From Neoarius graeffei (taxonomy: Eukaryota; Chordata; Actinopteri; Siluriformes; Ariidae), in NCBI RefSeq assembly GCF_027579695.1, contig NC_083589.1:38975835-39039834 (forward strand): a stretch of 64,000 nucleotides of DNA, read 5' to 3'. The translations under genes were made by a program, and so were the position numbers. Below, in pieces: positions 42,701-64,000 of this stretch (the first letter of the stretch is position 1; every line of letters starts with the position of its first letter). The notes beneath the pieces are model-generated. The model was not told where the DNA came from and did no database searches. It saw nothing but the letters and a program-made list of their open reading frames with translations.

Positions 42701-44238
42701 TTTTTTTTTTTCGCGCCCGCGCTCGTGCCGCCCCCGCGATGCCGCCCCGGGCGGCTGCCCGGTCGGACCGCCCCCAGGACCGCCTCTGGGCTCCAGCTTG
42801 CCTGCGACCCTGTAGAACAGGATAAAGCGGCTAGAGATAATGAGATGAGATGAGATGAGATTTTCCGATCTCGCTACCTCCGAGGCCCCCTAGTGGCCGA
42901 GGCCCTGGGCAGCTGCCCATGAAGCCCATTAGGATAACGCGTCCTTGGCGAAATGAAGAAGCGAGTGTGACAGTCAAAGTGTCCAGAAGAACTGTGGCTG
43001 GTTCTGTAAGATGCTCAGTAAAACCTTCAGCTCATTTCCTTATAATAAAACTGCACTCACTGTACCTGAGACTACTTTTTTTTTTAAAGCAAAGGATCAT
43101 CTCACACCAAATACTGACTTTGTTTAATTTATTATGACTTACTGCTGTTTATCGTGTTTGTTTGTTTTTTAAGTTGAAACATTTCATTTCATTATTTTTA
43201 AGCCATTTTTGGTCGACAGCAATTCTTTACATGTGACTAAAACTTTTGCACAGGACTGTACACACACAAGATGTCACAGGACTGTGACAGCAAAATCATG
43301 CTGATTATCTCATCTCATTTCATCATAGCCGCCTGTTCTACAGGGTCGCAGGCAAGCTGGAGCCTATCCCAGCTGACTACGGGCGAAAGGCGGGACACAC
43401 CCTGGACAAGTCACCAGGTCATCACAGGGCTATGCTGATTATCTATGATTTCAAATCTAGATTAAAAACCAAGCTGTTTTCACATGCTTTCTGCTAACTG
43501 ATAAATATCATCATCTTTACATGTTTTAAACTTTACTTAACTTTTACAGTCTTTGCATGTTTTAACTTTTATTCCATTTTATTCTGCTGTTTTTTACTGA
43601 ACTTTCTCTCTTCTTCCCCCTTTATTTTATGTAATTTTATTTTCTATTGTTTACTGTTTTGCTTTTACCTCTGTAAAGCACATTGACCTGCCACTGTGTA
43701 TGAAATGCGCTATATAAATAAGCTTGCCTTGCCTATCGTACAGTGTAAACCCTGAGTACAAATACAAGAAGTACATTTACCCTTTGCTCAGTAGATCAAG
43801 TTCATTGATCACTTTCTTTACATTCTAGCACAGAATGTCACAGCAAATCAGCAATGCATGACTTTTTCTTCGAAGAACAAACCTTTCCGCAATAGAAAAT
43901 GTCCTCTCTTTTCACGGTTCCATCAGCAATTTTGTCTCGGATAGCTTGGCCAACTTCGTGCTCATTGAAGTACACCAAAGCTCCATCGATGTGCCTGTAT
44001 CCAACCTCGATGGCCAGCTTGACTGCGTTATATGCGGTTCCTTTGGGAGTCTGTCAAATTCAGCCAAAAGATGCAGGTACAGATGAAGATCAATGAGAAA
44101 ACACACTATCAGAAAACTGGACAAAATCGGTCAATAGCCCCTTACCGTCCGAGGGTCTCCATAAGTTCCTATCCCCATAAGAGGGATTTTCAACCCATTA
44201 TTCATAGTGACAGAGTGACTTTTAGCTGTCAGCTCCAT
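13627..44238 (-). CDS. akr1d1: AKR1D1 (3-oxo-5-beta-steroid 4-dehydrogenase), complete, nine exons
   Basis: Cytosolic NADPH-dependent reductase that saturates the delta-4 bond of 3-ketosteroids to the 5-beta form, in bile-acid synthesis and steroid-hormone clearance (family knowledge). Exons on the minus strand: 44238-44146, 44050-43883, 33782-33666, 33551-33474, 27498-27376, 27244-27135, 21545-21380, 14058-13976 and 13669-13627. They sum to 981 nt, giving 326 residues plus stop, the usual length. All introns are GT-AG and phases agree. Catalytic D53, Y58, K87 and E120 are present; E120 (IIELPIAF) replaces the His of other AKRs and marks 5-beta-reductases. Steroid-pocket Y26, W89, Y132 and W230 and cofactor residues S169, N170, Q193 and Y219 are conserved. 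No break is seen. Introns 2, 4, 6 and 7 are swollen by transposons. The head-to-head neighbour is trim24. Confidence 0.96.
13976..14058 (-). CDS. akr1d1: akr1d1 exon 8
   Basis: 83 bp encoding [17 protein letters not shown] and NIRFVELL, C-terminal helix and loop; donor GTAAGTC. Confidence 0.95.
14805..14952 (+). pseudogene. THAP zinc-finger first exon of a transposon
   Basis: [33 protein letters not shown] and LCSDHF follow the C2CH THAP pattern (C-x4-C ... C-x2-H), ending at a GTAAGA donor. The stretch between the Trp helix and LCSDHF is shorter than in a full THAP domain, so this copy is probably internally deleted. No downstream exon is seen. Confidence 0.55.
15008..15208. repeat. 201-bp hairpin (near-perfect inverted repeat)
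   Basis: Arms of about 98 bp meet at about 15108. The left reads CTAGTTTACTGTAATTATGA, GGCAGCTATTTACACCGGAT and GTCCGAGGTTCC; the right is its reverse complement with about five mismatches. Each arm also contains a smaller palindrome, TTTACACCGGATCCAGTGTAAA. A single half-unit (GGATCCAGTGTAAATAGCTG onward) occurs at about 54265-54330 inside the sister element. Confidence 0.85.
15471..16212 (-). mobile_element. 742-bp hAT-like element, copy 2 (inverted relative to 5809-6549)
   Basis: Ends CAGTGGCGTGCACAGA / TCTGTGCACGCCACTG with perfect 8-bp duplication CCTACACT at 15463-15470 and 16213-16220. Nearly identical to copy 1; the shared open frame is 15870-15562 here. In akr1d1 intron 7. Confidence 0.82.
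16816..17805 (+). mobile_element. THAP-bearing DNA transposon remnant (P-like or other)
   Basis: Ends AGGCCCTGTCCACACGGCAA and, inverted from the right, AGGCTACATCCACACGACAA form imperfect inverted repeats with CCACACGGCA repeated just inside. An exon at 17414-17493 encodes [13 protein letters not shown] and GITFHR, the start of a THAP domain, then a GTGAGA donor. I cannot place the family; P-element-like is one option. Confidence 0.5.
17414..17493 (+). pseudogene. THAP-domain first exon inside the 16816-17805 element
   Basis: Opens [14 protein letters not shown] with the C-x4-C spacing of THAP domains, then GITFHR and a splice donor. The other exons are missing, so it is a remnant. Confidence 0.5.
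17806..19326. other. akr1d1 intron 7 stretch without a recognisable feature
   Basis: No convincing exon. There are CG-rich pieces near 18440-18900 (for example CCGGAATTCCGG-type runs near 19198) that may be old transposon ends, but I cannot define boundaries. Confidence 0.5.
19327..19470 (+). repeat. Common teleost repeat (TTTATTTGTATAGCAC type)
   Basis: Reads TTTATTTGTATAGCACTTTT, GTCGCAAAGCAGCTTTA and CCTAATTTATCCCTGATGAG, a repeat I recognise as widespread in fish and probably LINE-derived. A piece of the same kind is at 52388-52455. Confidence 0.55.
19524..19711 (+). repeat. Left arm of an intronic inverted repeat
   Basis: Contains GCAAAAGTCAGAATATATTT, AATAATATACAGGTTGTT and GGCACTAGGACTTTCTTGTC, all present inverted at 21162-21364. 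Two V-SINEs in opposite orientation lie between the arms. Confidence 0.8.
19920..20284 (-). mobile_element. V-SINE, full length, minus strand
   Basis: Duplication TTTTATTCAT at 19910-19919 and 20285-20294. It faces the plus-strand V-SINE 57 bp away, making an inverted SINE pair in akr1d1 intron 7. Confidence 0.9.
20342..20716 (+). mobile_element. V-SINE, full length, plus strand
   Basis: Standard head, core and GATGAG tail with a short duplication AGTTCAAA at about 20332-20339 and 20717-20724. Confidence 0.88.
21162..21364 (-). repeat. Right arm of the intronic inverted repeat
   Basis: Reverse complement of 19524-19711 with moderate divergence. It ends about 16 nt from the 3' edge of akr1d1 exon 7. 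It is preceded at 21130-21161 by GGCATTTAGGAGACGCTCTT, a common fish repeat head. Confidence 0.8.
21380..21545 (-). CDS. akr1d1: akr1d1 exon 7 (residues 230-285)
   Basis: 166 bp encoding [15 protein letters not shown] through [10 protein letters not shown] and KRIKENFE, the NADPH 2'-phosphate binding segment. One arm of an intronic inverted repeat begins about 15 nt past its donor. Confidence 0.96.
22283..23893 (+). mobile_element. Tc1-like element with long inverted repeats (IR/DR type), decayed
   Basis: Ends CAGTGGTGCTTGAAGGTTTG / CAAACTTTCAAGCACCACTG with TA at 22281-22282 and 23894-23895. Inverted repeats run about 200 bp. AAGTATAATATTTTTGTCTC-type blocks lie at both inner ends. Confidence 0.93.
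22650..23673 (+). pseudogene. Tc1 transposase remnant, nearly full length
   Basis: From [20 protein letters not shown] (helix-turn-helix, [13 protein letters not shown], then GRPTK) to VAQGGHTRY and stop. Motifs are [18 protein letters not shown], the second Asp in [11 protein letters not shown], and DLNPIEMLW with the Glu. There is an in-frame stop early (after HQVGKG) and frame disruptions around the first catalytic Asp near 23110, so it is inactive. Confidence 0.9.
24653..25974 (+). pseudogene. LINE reverse transcriptase fragment
   Basis: Motifs in order: [12 protein letters not shown] (motif A), [20 protein letters not shown] (B), FADDSKLY (C), then a thumb region and the C-terminal [16 protein letters not shown]. 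One in-frame stop lies near 24768 (after HGFL), and the last residues of the open frame come from the inserted MITE. Not a host gene. Confidence 0.85.
25904..26643. mobile_element. MITE with CACTGCAAAAA ends inserted in the LINE
   Basis: Ends CACTGCAAAAA / TTTTTGCAGTG, TA duplicated at 25902-25903 and 26644-26645, 740 bp, AT-rich body with TTGACTTGGCAAGATTTTTA-type words and no coding capacity. Younger than the LINE it interrupts. Confidence 0.85.
27135..27244 (-). CDS. akr1d1: akr1d1 exon 6 (residues 194-230)
   Basis: 110 bp, [16 protein letters not shown] through [15 protein letters not shown]219 stacks on nicotinamide in the family and W230 lines the steroid pocket. Ends in phase 2. Confidence 0.95.
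27376..27498 (-). CDS. akr1d1: akr1d1 exon 5 (residues 153-193)
   Basis: 123 bp encoding [20 protein letters not shown] through KYKPVSNQ, with cofactor-contacting S169, N170 and Q193. The intron upstream (intron 4) carries the chromovirus. Confidence 0.96.
27951..28425 (+). repeat. 5' LTR of the chromovirus
   Basis: TGTTAGGA...CCCTAACA ends. U3 carries two copies of the 14-bp palindrome GGCCTCTAGAGGCC at 27972-27985 and 28019-28032. A TATTTATA box is near 28106-28113 and a polyadenylation signal AATAAA near 28293. Confidence 0.95.
28107..28146 (+). promoter_or_regulatory. LTR TATA box and inferred transcription start
   Basis: TATTTATA is followed about 25-30 bp later by ACGGAGTCTTT (28136-28146), the sequence complementary to the primer site. 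In Tf1/sushi-type elements the first bases of the mRNA serve as primer, so the start is inferred to be at or near 28136. Confidence 0.55.
28427..28437 (+). other. Self-priming primer-binding site of the chromovirus
   Basis: AAAGACTCCGT one base inside the 5' LTR is the exact reverse complement of ACGGAGTCTTT within the LTR (28136-28146). An 11-nt match replacing a tRNA site is the arrangement described for Tf1/sushi-group elements. Confidence 0.65.
28439..29458 (+). CDS. gag: Chromovirus gag
   Basis: Open frame of 339 residues from the ATG just after the primer site. It has a Pro/Ala-rich linker (residues about 63-95), a retrotransposon gag domain ([26 protein letters not shown]) and one C-terminal CCHC knuckle [15 protein letters not shown]. 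It overlaps pol, as in sushi-type elements. Confidence 0.92.
   Translation: MTDSAEAASTVYPANLQGIMAALTRFGATMDAHGRTLTSQREALARHEELLQQIGKTLAQLTSLPASPAPDPVPAPDPAPTPAPVPPAMLPSSPREPSLPAPQRYDGKHSECREFLTQCQLTFELQPTTYTTDRRKIAFVITLLAGKARAWATAIWQRQGPECFDFQLFSEEMLRVFDQADISTDAARKLMSIRQGGSVADYAISFRTLAAVSGWNETALVSAFHHGLSDPIKDGLASIGCPSDLETLISHAIRLDNRMRERHQALSPPSLPTSTWRPSTSFSDCPEPMQVGRTRLSASERERRRRDKCCIYCGKPGHFRASCPELLGKGPPRPAEGGL
29362..32757 (+). CDS. pol: Chromovirus pol
   Basis: 1131-codon open frame, lying in the -1 frame relative to gag and overlapping it by about 97 bp; the sushi family is known to reach pol by -1 frameshifting. Domains: aspartic protease ([10 protein letters not shown]), reverse transcriptase ([17 protein letters not shown]), RNase H ([17 protein letters not shown]), integrase (HHCC zinc finger, then [22 protein letters not shown] and [12 protein letters not shown]) and a C-terminal chromodomain ([18 protein letters not shown]). 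The start shown is the first Met of the open frame and is not meant as a real initiation codon. Confidence 0.93.
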   Translation: MLHLLWQAWSLPSIMSRTLGKRTAPSSRGRVVTGPTLSPGLPGQGIYIPVSISWGESVHSCQALIDSGAAGNFMDIHFAQSINIPTAPLEVPLSVSALDGQALGDGRVTQVTSPVFLQSQGHKEEISLHLIPSPEFPVILGLPWLTRHNPRIDWVTSQVVEWGPACHASCLLSSSPVSPAEPPDLTELSQVPTEYWDLKEVFSKSRAAILPPHRAYDCAIDLLPGTTPPRGRLFSLSQPERKAMEEYLKDALVSGFIRPSTSPAGAGFFFVGKKDGGLRPCIDYRGLNKITVRNRYPLPLMSTAFDLLQGATVFTKLDLRNAYHLIRIRQGDEWKTAFNTPSGHYEYQVMPFGLTNAPAVFQALINDVLRDMINLYVFVYLDDILIFSKTVQEHRHHVRQVLQRLLQNNLFAKAQKCEFHVPEVSFLGFIVRTGQLQMDPAKTLAVRDWPTPKSVKEVQRFLGFANFYRKFIRNFSSVAAPMSDLTKGTGGSYGWSPQAEKAFKDLKDRFCTAPILVLPDTSQPFIVEVDASDSGVGAVLSQRSEGKLHPCAYFSHRLSPAESRYDVGDRELLAVKLALEEWRHWLEGAQHPFLVWTDHKNLEYLQQAKRLNPRQARWALFFSRFDFTLSYRPGSKNTKPDALSRLFSATNRENEVGPIIPVSRIVAPVRWGIEEAVRRAQRQDPGPGTGPPGLLYVPHQARAKVLQWGHSSPLTAHPGARRTLDFLKRRFWWPNMEKEVRSFVLSCEVCTRTKNPRQRPQGLLHPLTIPRRPWSHVAVDFITGLPESQGNTVILVLVDRFSKACRFIPLCKLPSALETAKLLFNHVFRVFGLPQDIVSDRGPQFSSRVWHGFCKVIGATASLSSGFHPQSNGQTERLNQDLETTLRGLAMDNPTSWSTWLPWAEYAHNTLQSSATKLSPFQCQFGFQPPLFPDQEEDAGVPSVNQYVRRCRKTWSMVRKTLIQTSRTNQTQANRHRRPAHAFRPGQRVWLSTKDLPLRVENRKLAPRYIGPFKVVRRVNPVSYRLQLPRTLRINPTFHVSLLRPVLTSTYAPAPRNPPPPRIFQGQTVFTVNRLLDSRRVRGGLQYLVDWEGYGPEERCWVPARDVLDKELCRDFHSAHPDRPGNVRRRS
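32770..33244 (+). repeat. 3' LTR of the chromovirus
   Basis: 475 bp, reads identical to the 5' LTR. A G-rich polypurine tract (AGGGGGGGG, 32757-32767) directly precedes it, as expected for plus-strand priming. Confidence 0.95.
33474..33551 (-). CDS. akr1d1: akr1d1 exon 4 (residues 127-152)
   Basis: 78 bp encoding [12 protein letters not shown] (Y132) through DLCATWE; acceptor TAG and donor GTATGTG are clear. Confidence 0.95.
33666..33782 (-). CDS. akr1d1: akr1d1 exon 3 (residues 88-126)
   Basis: 117 bp, starting [16 protein letters not shown] (W89) and ending [17 protein letters not shown]120 sits in IIE, the 5-beta-reductase signature. About 10 kb of intron separates it from exon 2. Confidence 0.96.
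34146..35551 (+). mobile_element. Tc1-like element with internal deletion
   Basis: Ends CAGTTAGGTCCATATATATT / AATATTTATGGACCTAACTG, TA at 34144-34145 and 35552-35553. In akr1d1 intron 2. A different Tc1 family from the other three in the window. Confidence 0.93.
34503..35298 (+). pseudogene. Tc1 transposase remnant, DNA-binding region partly deleted
   Basis: Starts [14 protein letters not shown], loses most of the paired-like region (jumps from EIESKYR to [20 protein letters not shown]), then keeps ILWTDETK (first Asp), [24 protein letters not shown] (second Asp) and DLNPIEHAF (Glu), ending at KGFSTKY. In-frame stops and a frame change near 35040-35070 make it inactive. Confidence 0.88.
36119..36490 (-). 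mobile_element. V-SINE, full length, minus strand
   Basis: Complete head-to-tail match; no clear target duplication visible, perhaps decayed or lost in the TATATA flank. Confidence 0.88.
36562..36925. repeat. Two direct copies of a 175-bp unit
   Basis: GGTGCATAGTGCAAA, GTGAGCACAGAATGAC / GTGTGCACAGAATGAC, GTATGAGTGTGCAGATATTT and GGATTTTAGCTGTTCATCAC occur in both 36562-36735 and 36751-36925. The tail CAGCCTGAGGGAAGAAACT is typical of a common fish repeat. Confidence 0.7.
38192..39194 (+). mobile_element. 1003-bp hAT element inside the split V-SINE
   Basis: Ends CATGGGCGGCTCTA and, inverted, CAGGGGCGGATCTA; perfect 8-bp duplication CGTAGGTG at 38184-38191 and 39195-39202. A start-exon-like [17 protein letters not shown] lies at 38404 before GTAAAAG. 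The rest is non-coding, so it is an internally deleted derivative. Confidence 0.9.
40017..40927 (+). mobile_element. PIF/Harbinger-like MITE, copy 1, split by a V-SINE
   Basis: Ends AGGCCAATTTATGC / GCATGCAGAGGCCT with TAA at 40014-40016 and 40928-40930, the 3-bp duplication of PIF/Harbinger. It keeps a short N-terminal frame [20 protein letters not shown] at 40271, like the start of the MADF/Myb-like companion protein of that superfamily. Confidence 0.7.
40500..40863 (-). mobile_element. V-SINE inside the PIF-like MITE
   Basis: Perfect 12-bp duplication TAAATTACAACT at 40488-40499 and 40864-40875. This is the innermost level of the nest. Confidence 0.93.
40990..41514 (+). mobile_element. 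PIF/Harbinger-like MITE, copy 2
   Basis: Very similar to copy 1 without the SINE: same ends and the same [13 protein letters not shown] frame at 41244. Flanks TCA / TTA are near-matching 3-mers. Confidence 0.7.
41841..42218 (-). mobile_element. V-SINE, full length, minus strand
   Basis: Duplication CACGACCACAAT at 41829-41840 and 42219-42230. Lies in the 3.5-kb hAT element. Confidence 0.92.
43311..43431 (-). mobile_element. V-SINE, 5'-truncated
   Basis: Only the tail 120 bp is present, yet the duplication ATGCTGATTATCT is perfect at 43298-43310 and 43432-43444. Truncation therefore happened at insertion (incomplete reverse transcription), not by later loss. Confidence 0.9.
43445..43737 (+). 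mobile_element. LINE 3' end (C-terminal codons and UTR)
   Basis: [16 protein letters not shown] then stop, followed by a T-rich UTR and the typical fish LINE end TATGAAATGCGCTATATAAATAAG with CTTGCCTTGCC. 5'-truncated; probably an L2/CR1-type element. Just upstream of akr1d1 exon 2 in the intron 2 direction. Confidence 0.65.
43883..44050 (-). CDS. akr1d1: akr1d1 exon 2 (residues 32-87)
   Basis: 168 bp, the standard AKR1 size. Contains [18 protein letters not shown] with D53 and Y58 and ends FYCGK, whose K87 completes that part of the catalytic set. Phase 0. Confidence 0.96.
44146..44238 (-). CDS. akr1d1: akr1d1 exon 1 (residues 1-31)
   Basis: Starts at the ATG at 44238 and encodes [15 protein letters not shown] through the IGTYGDP strand of the barrel, including Y26. 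Donor GTAAGG follows at 44145. Phase 0. The 95-bp intron 1 is the shortest in the gene. Confidence 0.93.
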
Positions 44239-44400
44239 TGTTTCTCAAGAGCTTTCGAACCAGACTGTTATTAGAAATGCACTAATCTAAAATCACACTC
44301 AGAAGAGCCAAGCTTAGCAAGGACAGTATAAAAACCAGTTCTGCAAGGAAACCCACATGAACATAATGTTCACTGGTTAATCAGTAATACTCCTCTTATT
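44239..44400 (-). promoter_or_regulatory. akr1d1 proximal upstream region with steroid-receptor-like and HNF1-like sites
   Basis: About 120 bp upstream of the start codon is GAACATAATGTTC (44359-44371), an exact palindromic steroid-receptor core (GAACAnnnTGTTC). Directly beside it is GTTAATCAGTAAT (44376-44388), 10 of 12 to the HNF1 consensus. AKR1D1 is a liver steroid enzyme, so both are plausible; neither is shown to function. Confidence 0.35.
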
Positions 44401-44712
44401 GACTTGTGGACGTTAACCCTGCTGAGAGGCGGGACATAGCGGAAAGTGAATAATAAGGACTTTAAATAACCCATACTGATAACAAAAACAATGGGGTGGA
44501 CTTACAGCCGGTCAGGAGTCTTCTGAAATTCAGATTTAACAAACAAGAAAGCATGAATAAACTAAACTTTTTAAGTTCTTCCATCTTTTGTTTTATCAAT
44601 CATATCAGTTCCCACTTTCGACATTGTTGAACAATGAGCTAAATATACAAATATTAGTAGATAATAGGTTAATCAGTCATGTTAGCTTTGTTTAAAAAAA
44701 AAAAAACAGTTT

Positions 44713-44865
44713 TTGTGAATGGTTGTCTGTGTCTATATGTCAGCCCTGTGATGACCTGGCGACTTGTCCAGGGTGTACCCCGCCTTTCGCCCGTAGTCAG
44801 CTGGGATAGGCTCCAGCTTGCCTGCGAAGGATAAAGCGGCTAGAGATAATGAGATGAGATGAGAC
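44713..44865 (+). mobile_element. V-SINE, 5'-truncated
   Basis: Only the tail half is present (from GTGAATGGTTGTCTGTGTC to GATGAGATGAG). Lies between the two host genes. Confidence 0.85.
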
Positions 44866-45544
44866 ACCTATTGCGTAAACCCAATACACTAAACAGGAAG
44901 AAGTTTGGCCCTTCAGGCTTTCCGTAGTCGTACAACTGCGGCCTCGTTACATTGGTTAAATCTCAAATAGATTCGATTTGAAGTTATAGTGCACTAAGTA
45001 GGCGCTATAAGCTGTATGTTGTGATAGTACGTAGTGCACTTAGGTAGGGAGTCAGGAGCTGTATTTGAACTTGAGTCTGTCTGTTTGTTAGCTAGAGAGC
45101 AGCGTTAAACAGAAGCTCGAAGCGAATTAAATTTCTACAAAAGCTTTAGTATTTGTACACATTCAACACTAATATGCTGTATTTATTGTATGTAAAGTGT
45201 GTTTCGTCGAAATGAGTTTCTTCTCGATATGTAGTCTAGATATTTTTTTTGTTTAGTAATTAACGTTTGTCTTGCTAGCCGGGTAATGCTAATAGAGCTG
45301 GAGTTAGCCATTAAAAATATTTTCAGTGTGTTAATTGTTAGTAGCGGTGATAATGTTACTCATGTAGTTTTAGCTATGTGCAATGGTTTTCTATATTTTT
45401 CCTAAACAAGAGAAAGCGTCCATGATGACACCAGTATGCGCTTGCTGAAAGGCGACACGAATCAGTATCAGGATTTTTATTGTTCTTCTACGTTACTGTT
45501 ATCACGGAGTGTTAATACCCAGACACACGTTGTGCTTTGAGATC
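44866..45544. other. Upstream region of trim24
   Basis: AT-rich with no TATA box or CpG-dense island that I can defend. The trim24 5' UTR presumably lies in 45400-45544. No transposon recognised. Confidence 0.4.
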
Positions 45545-63156
<17,612 letters not shown>

Positions 63157-64000
63157 GTAAGAATTAAATCTGTTATCTGTCTTTATTATATAATATTTTT
63201 TTTGGGGGGGGGGCATGGTCTCCTCCTTCTGCGGCCAAAGAAATCAATGGATCTTGCTATCTGAAGGAAAAGGATGACCTTCCTCTCTGCCCTGTTCATC
63301 AGTTTTTCACTCTGTGCCACACTGATATGGAAGACACCTGCAAACTACATGTAGATTTTACAGTTATGTTTATAGGTTTTAGCAGATACCTTTATCCAGG
63401 GCAACAGAAGTGCTTGGGAATAATCCTCGCTTGCTTGAAGGGAGTCAGTACATGACGATGTTATGGACTCTTGAATGATGAAAGGGAGTAGGTCTTGTGA
63501 GGCCATCTGGAGTATTGTAGGAGGGATGGGATCCAGCAGGCAGATGGTGGGATTTTTACATTTTTCTGTCTTTTAGGTTAACCTAGAGGTCAGACGAAAT
63601 ACAAATAAAATCTGCCTGGTGGAAAAGCCAGTGCATCGAAGGGAATGTGGCCTGTAAAAGCAGCATTTGTTTCTAGTAGCGGTAGATTTCACTTTATGAT
63701 GAGTTTATCTAGGTGAGCTTTGACCTTTGAATTCATACACCTCAGCTTTATGAGCAAGTAGAAAGCAGGACTCTGGTTTCTGGTTTGGAGAAAAATGGAT
63801 TGGCTGCTTATTATGTCGTATTCATGCCTACTGTGTGGTGTGTTTTTTTTTTTTTTTTTTGTGTGTTTTTTTTTTTTAAATATAAACATATTGCTGCTTG
63901 GTACACATCAAGATAATGGAAAAAGATCTAGCTATTGTTACTCCTATACTCTAAAATTGCACTCTTGGATCATGCCTATCAGATACGTACTGATGCATGC
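63157..64000. other. trim24 intron 8, no feature recognised
   Basis: Contains poly-G (about 63204-63212) and poly-T (63841-63877) runs. The acceptor-like TTTTAGGTTAACC at 63570 leads straight to a stop in the required phase, so no exon 9 is called. Confidence 0.5.

Larger units (their letters stand above)
39316..42788 (-). mobile_element. 3.5-kb hAT element inside the split V-SINE, itself host to four insertions
   Basis: Ends CAGTGGCGATCCTAGAG and, inverted, CAGAGGCGGTCCTGGGG (13 of 17); perfect duplication GGCTCCAG at 39308-39315 and 42789-42796. On the minus strand from 41676 is a first-exon-like frame, [20 protein letters not shown], in the style of hAT transposase N-termini, but it hits a stop soon after. 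Contains two PIF-like MITEs and two V-SINEs, plus a (GT)n run at about 39651-39701. Confidence 0.85.
37985..42860 (+). mobile_element. V-SINE split in three by two hAT insertions
   Basis: Pieces at 37985-38191, 39195-39315 and 42789-42860 together read as one full V-SINE from GGCGGCACGGTGGTG to GATGAGATGAG. The 8-bp hAT duplications (CGTAGGTG; GGCTCCAG) are V-SINE sequence repeated at each junction, proving one SINE was interrupted twice. Confidence 0.93.
37174..42947. mobile_element. Outer hAT-like element of a five-level nest
   Basis: Ends CAGGGCCGCGTTAACC and, inverted, CAAGGACGCGTTATCC (13 of 16). Near-identical 8-bp duplications GCTAAATG (37166-37173) and GCGAAATG (42948-42955). The CCGAGGCCCTGGGCAG block occurs at both ends. 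Its own sequence is about 37174-37984 and 42861-42947; everything between is a split V-SINE and its passengers. Confidence 0.7.

Noticed and set aside
63570-63655. Possible trim24 exon 9 after TTTTAG at about 63575.
   Set aside because: In the phase required by exon 8 it meets a stop codon at once and shows no TIF1 similarity.

Overview
The window is vertebrate, almost certainly teleost, genomic DNA. It holds two host genes with normal GT-AG splicing and conserved exon sizes, buried in dense fish-type transposable elements: V-SINEs of the DANA/mermaid type, Tc1/mariner, hAT, PIF/Harbinger, a jockey/CR1-like LINE and two Ty3/gypsy elements. The V-SINE subtype, with its GATGAGATGAG tail, suggests a catfish-like (siluriform) fish. 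That is recognition from memory, not proof.

Host genes. On the minus strand, nine exons between 44238 and 13627 join into a complete 326-residue aldo-keto reductase of the AKR1D1 type (steroid 5-beta-reductase). Exon sizes (93, 168, 117, 78, 123, 110, 166, 83 and 43 bp) are those of the AKR1 family. The catalytic residues D53, Y58, K87 and E120 are present; the Glu at 120 is the AKR1D1 hallmark. On the plus strand, eight exons from 45545 to 63156 encode the N-terminal 394 residues of a TRIM24 (TIF1-alpha) orthologue: RING, two B-boxes, and coiled coil. Its PHD and bromodomain exons lie beyond the right edge. The two genes are head to head across 1.3 kb, which matches the AKR1D1-TRIM24 neighbourhood on human chromosome 7q.

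Layout. 1-3777: part of a minus-strand Gmr1-like gypsy fossil with integrase ahead of reverse transcriptase. 4650-7206: a hAT element with a nested hAT-like element and a V-SINE. 7859-13505: a large unclassified element with TTAA at both ends and very long inverted repeats, carrying a Tc1 copy, which itself carries a SINE. 13627-44238: AKR1D1. Intron 7 has ISL2EU-like, THAP-bearing and inverted-repeat elements; intron 6 a Tc1 inside a MITE plus a LINE split by a MITE; intron 4 a young chromovirus (27951-33244) that looks whole, with LTRs that read identical and a 5-bp duplication; intron 2 a Tc1 and a five-level nest of transposons (37174-42947). 44239-45544: divergent promoter region. 45545-64000: TRIM24, with a 1.4-kb foldback palindrome in intron 1, BED-hAT and YqaJ-like elements in intron 2, and an ISL2EU-like element split by a Tc1 in intron 5.

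The two genes do not form a pathway: one is a liver steroid/bile-acid enzyme, the other a nuclear-receptor co-regulator and E3 ligase. The most novel-looking items are the TTAA element with its unrecognised ORF, the 1.4-kb palindrome, the 201-bp hairpin module and the five-deep nest.
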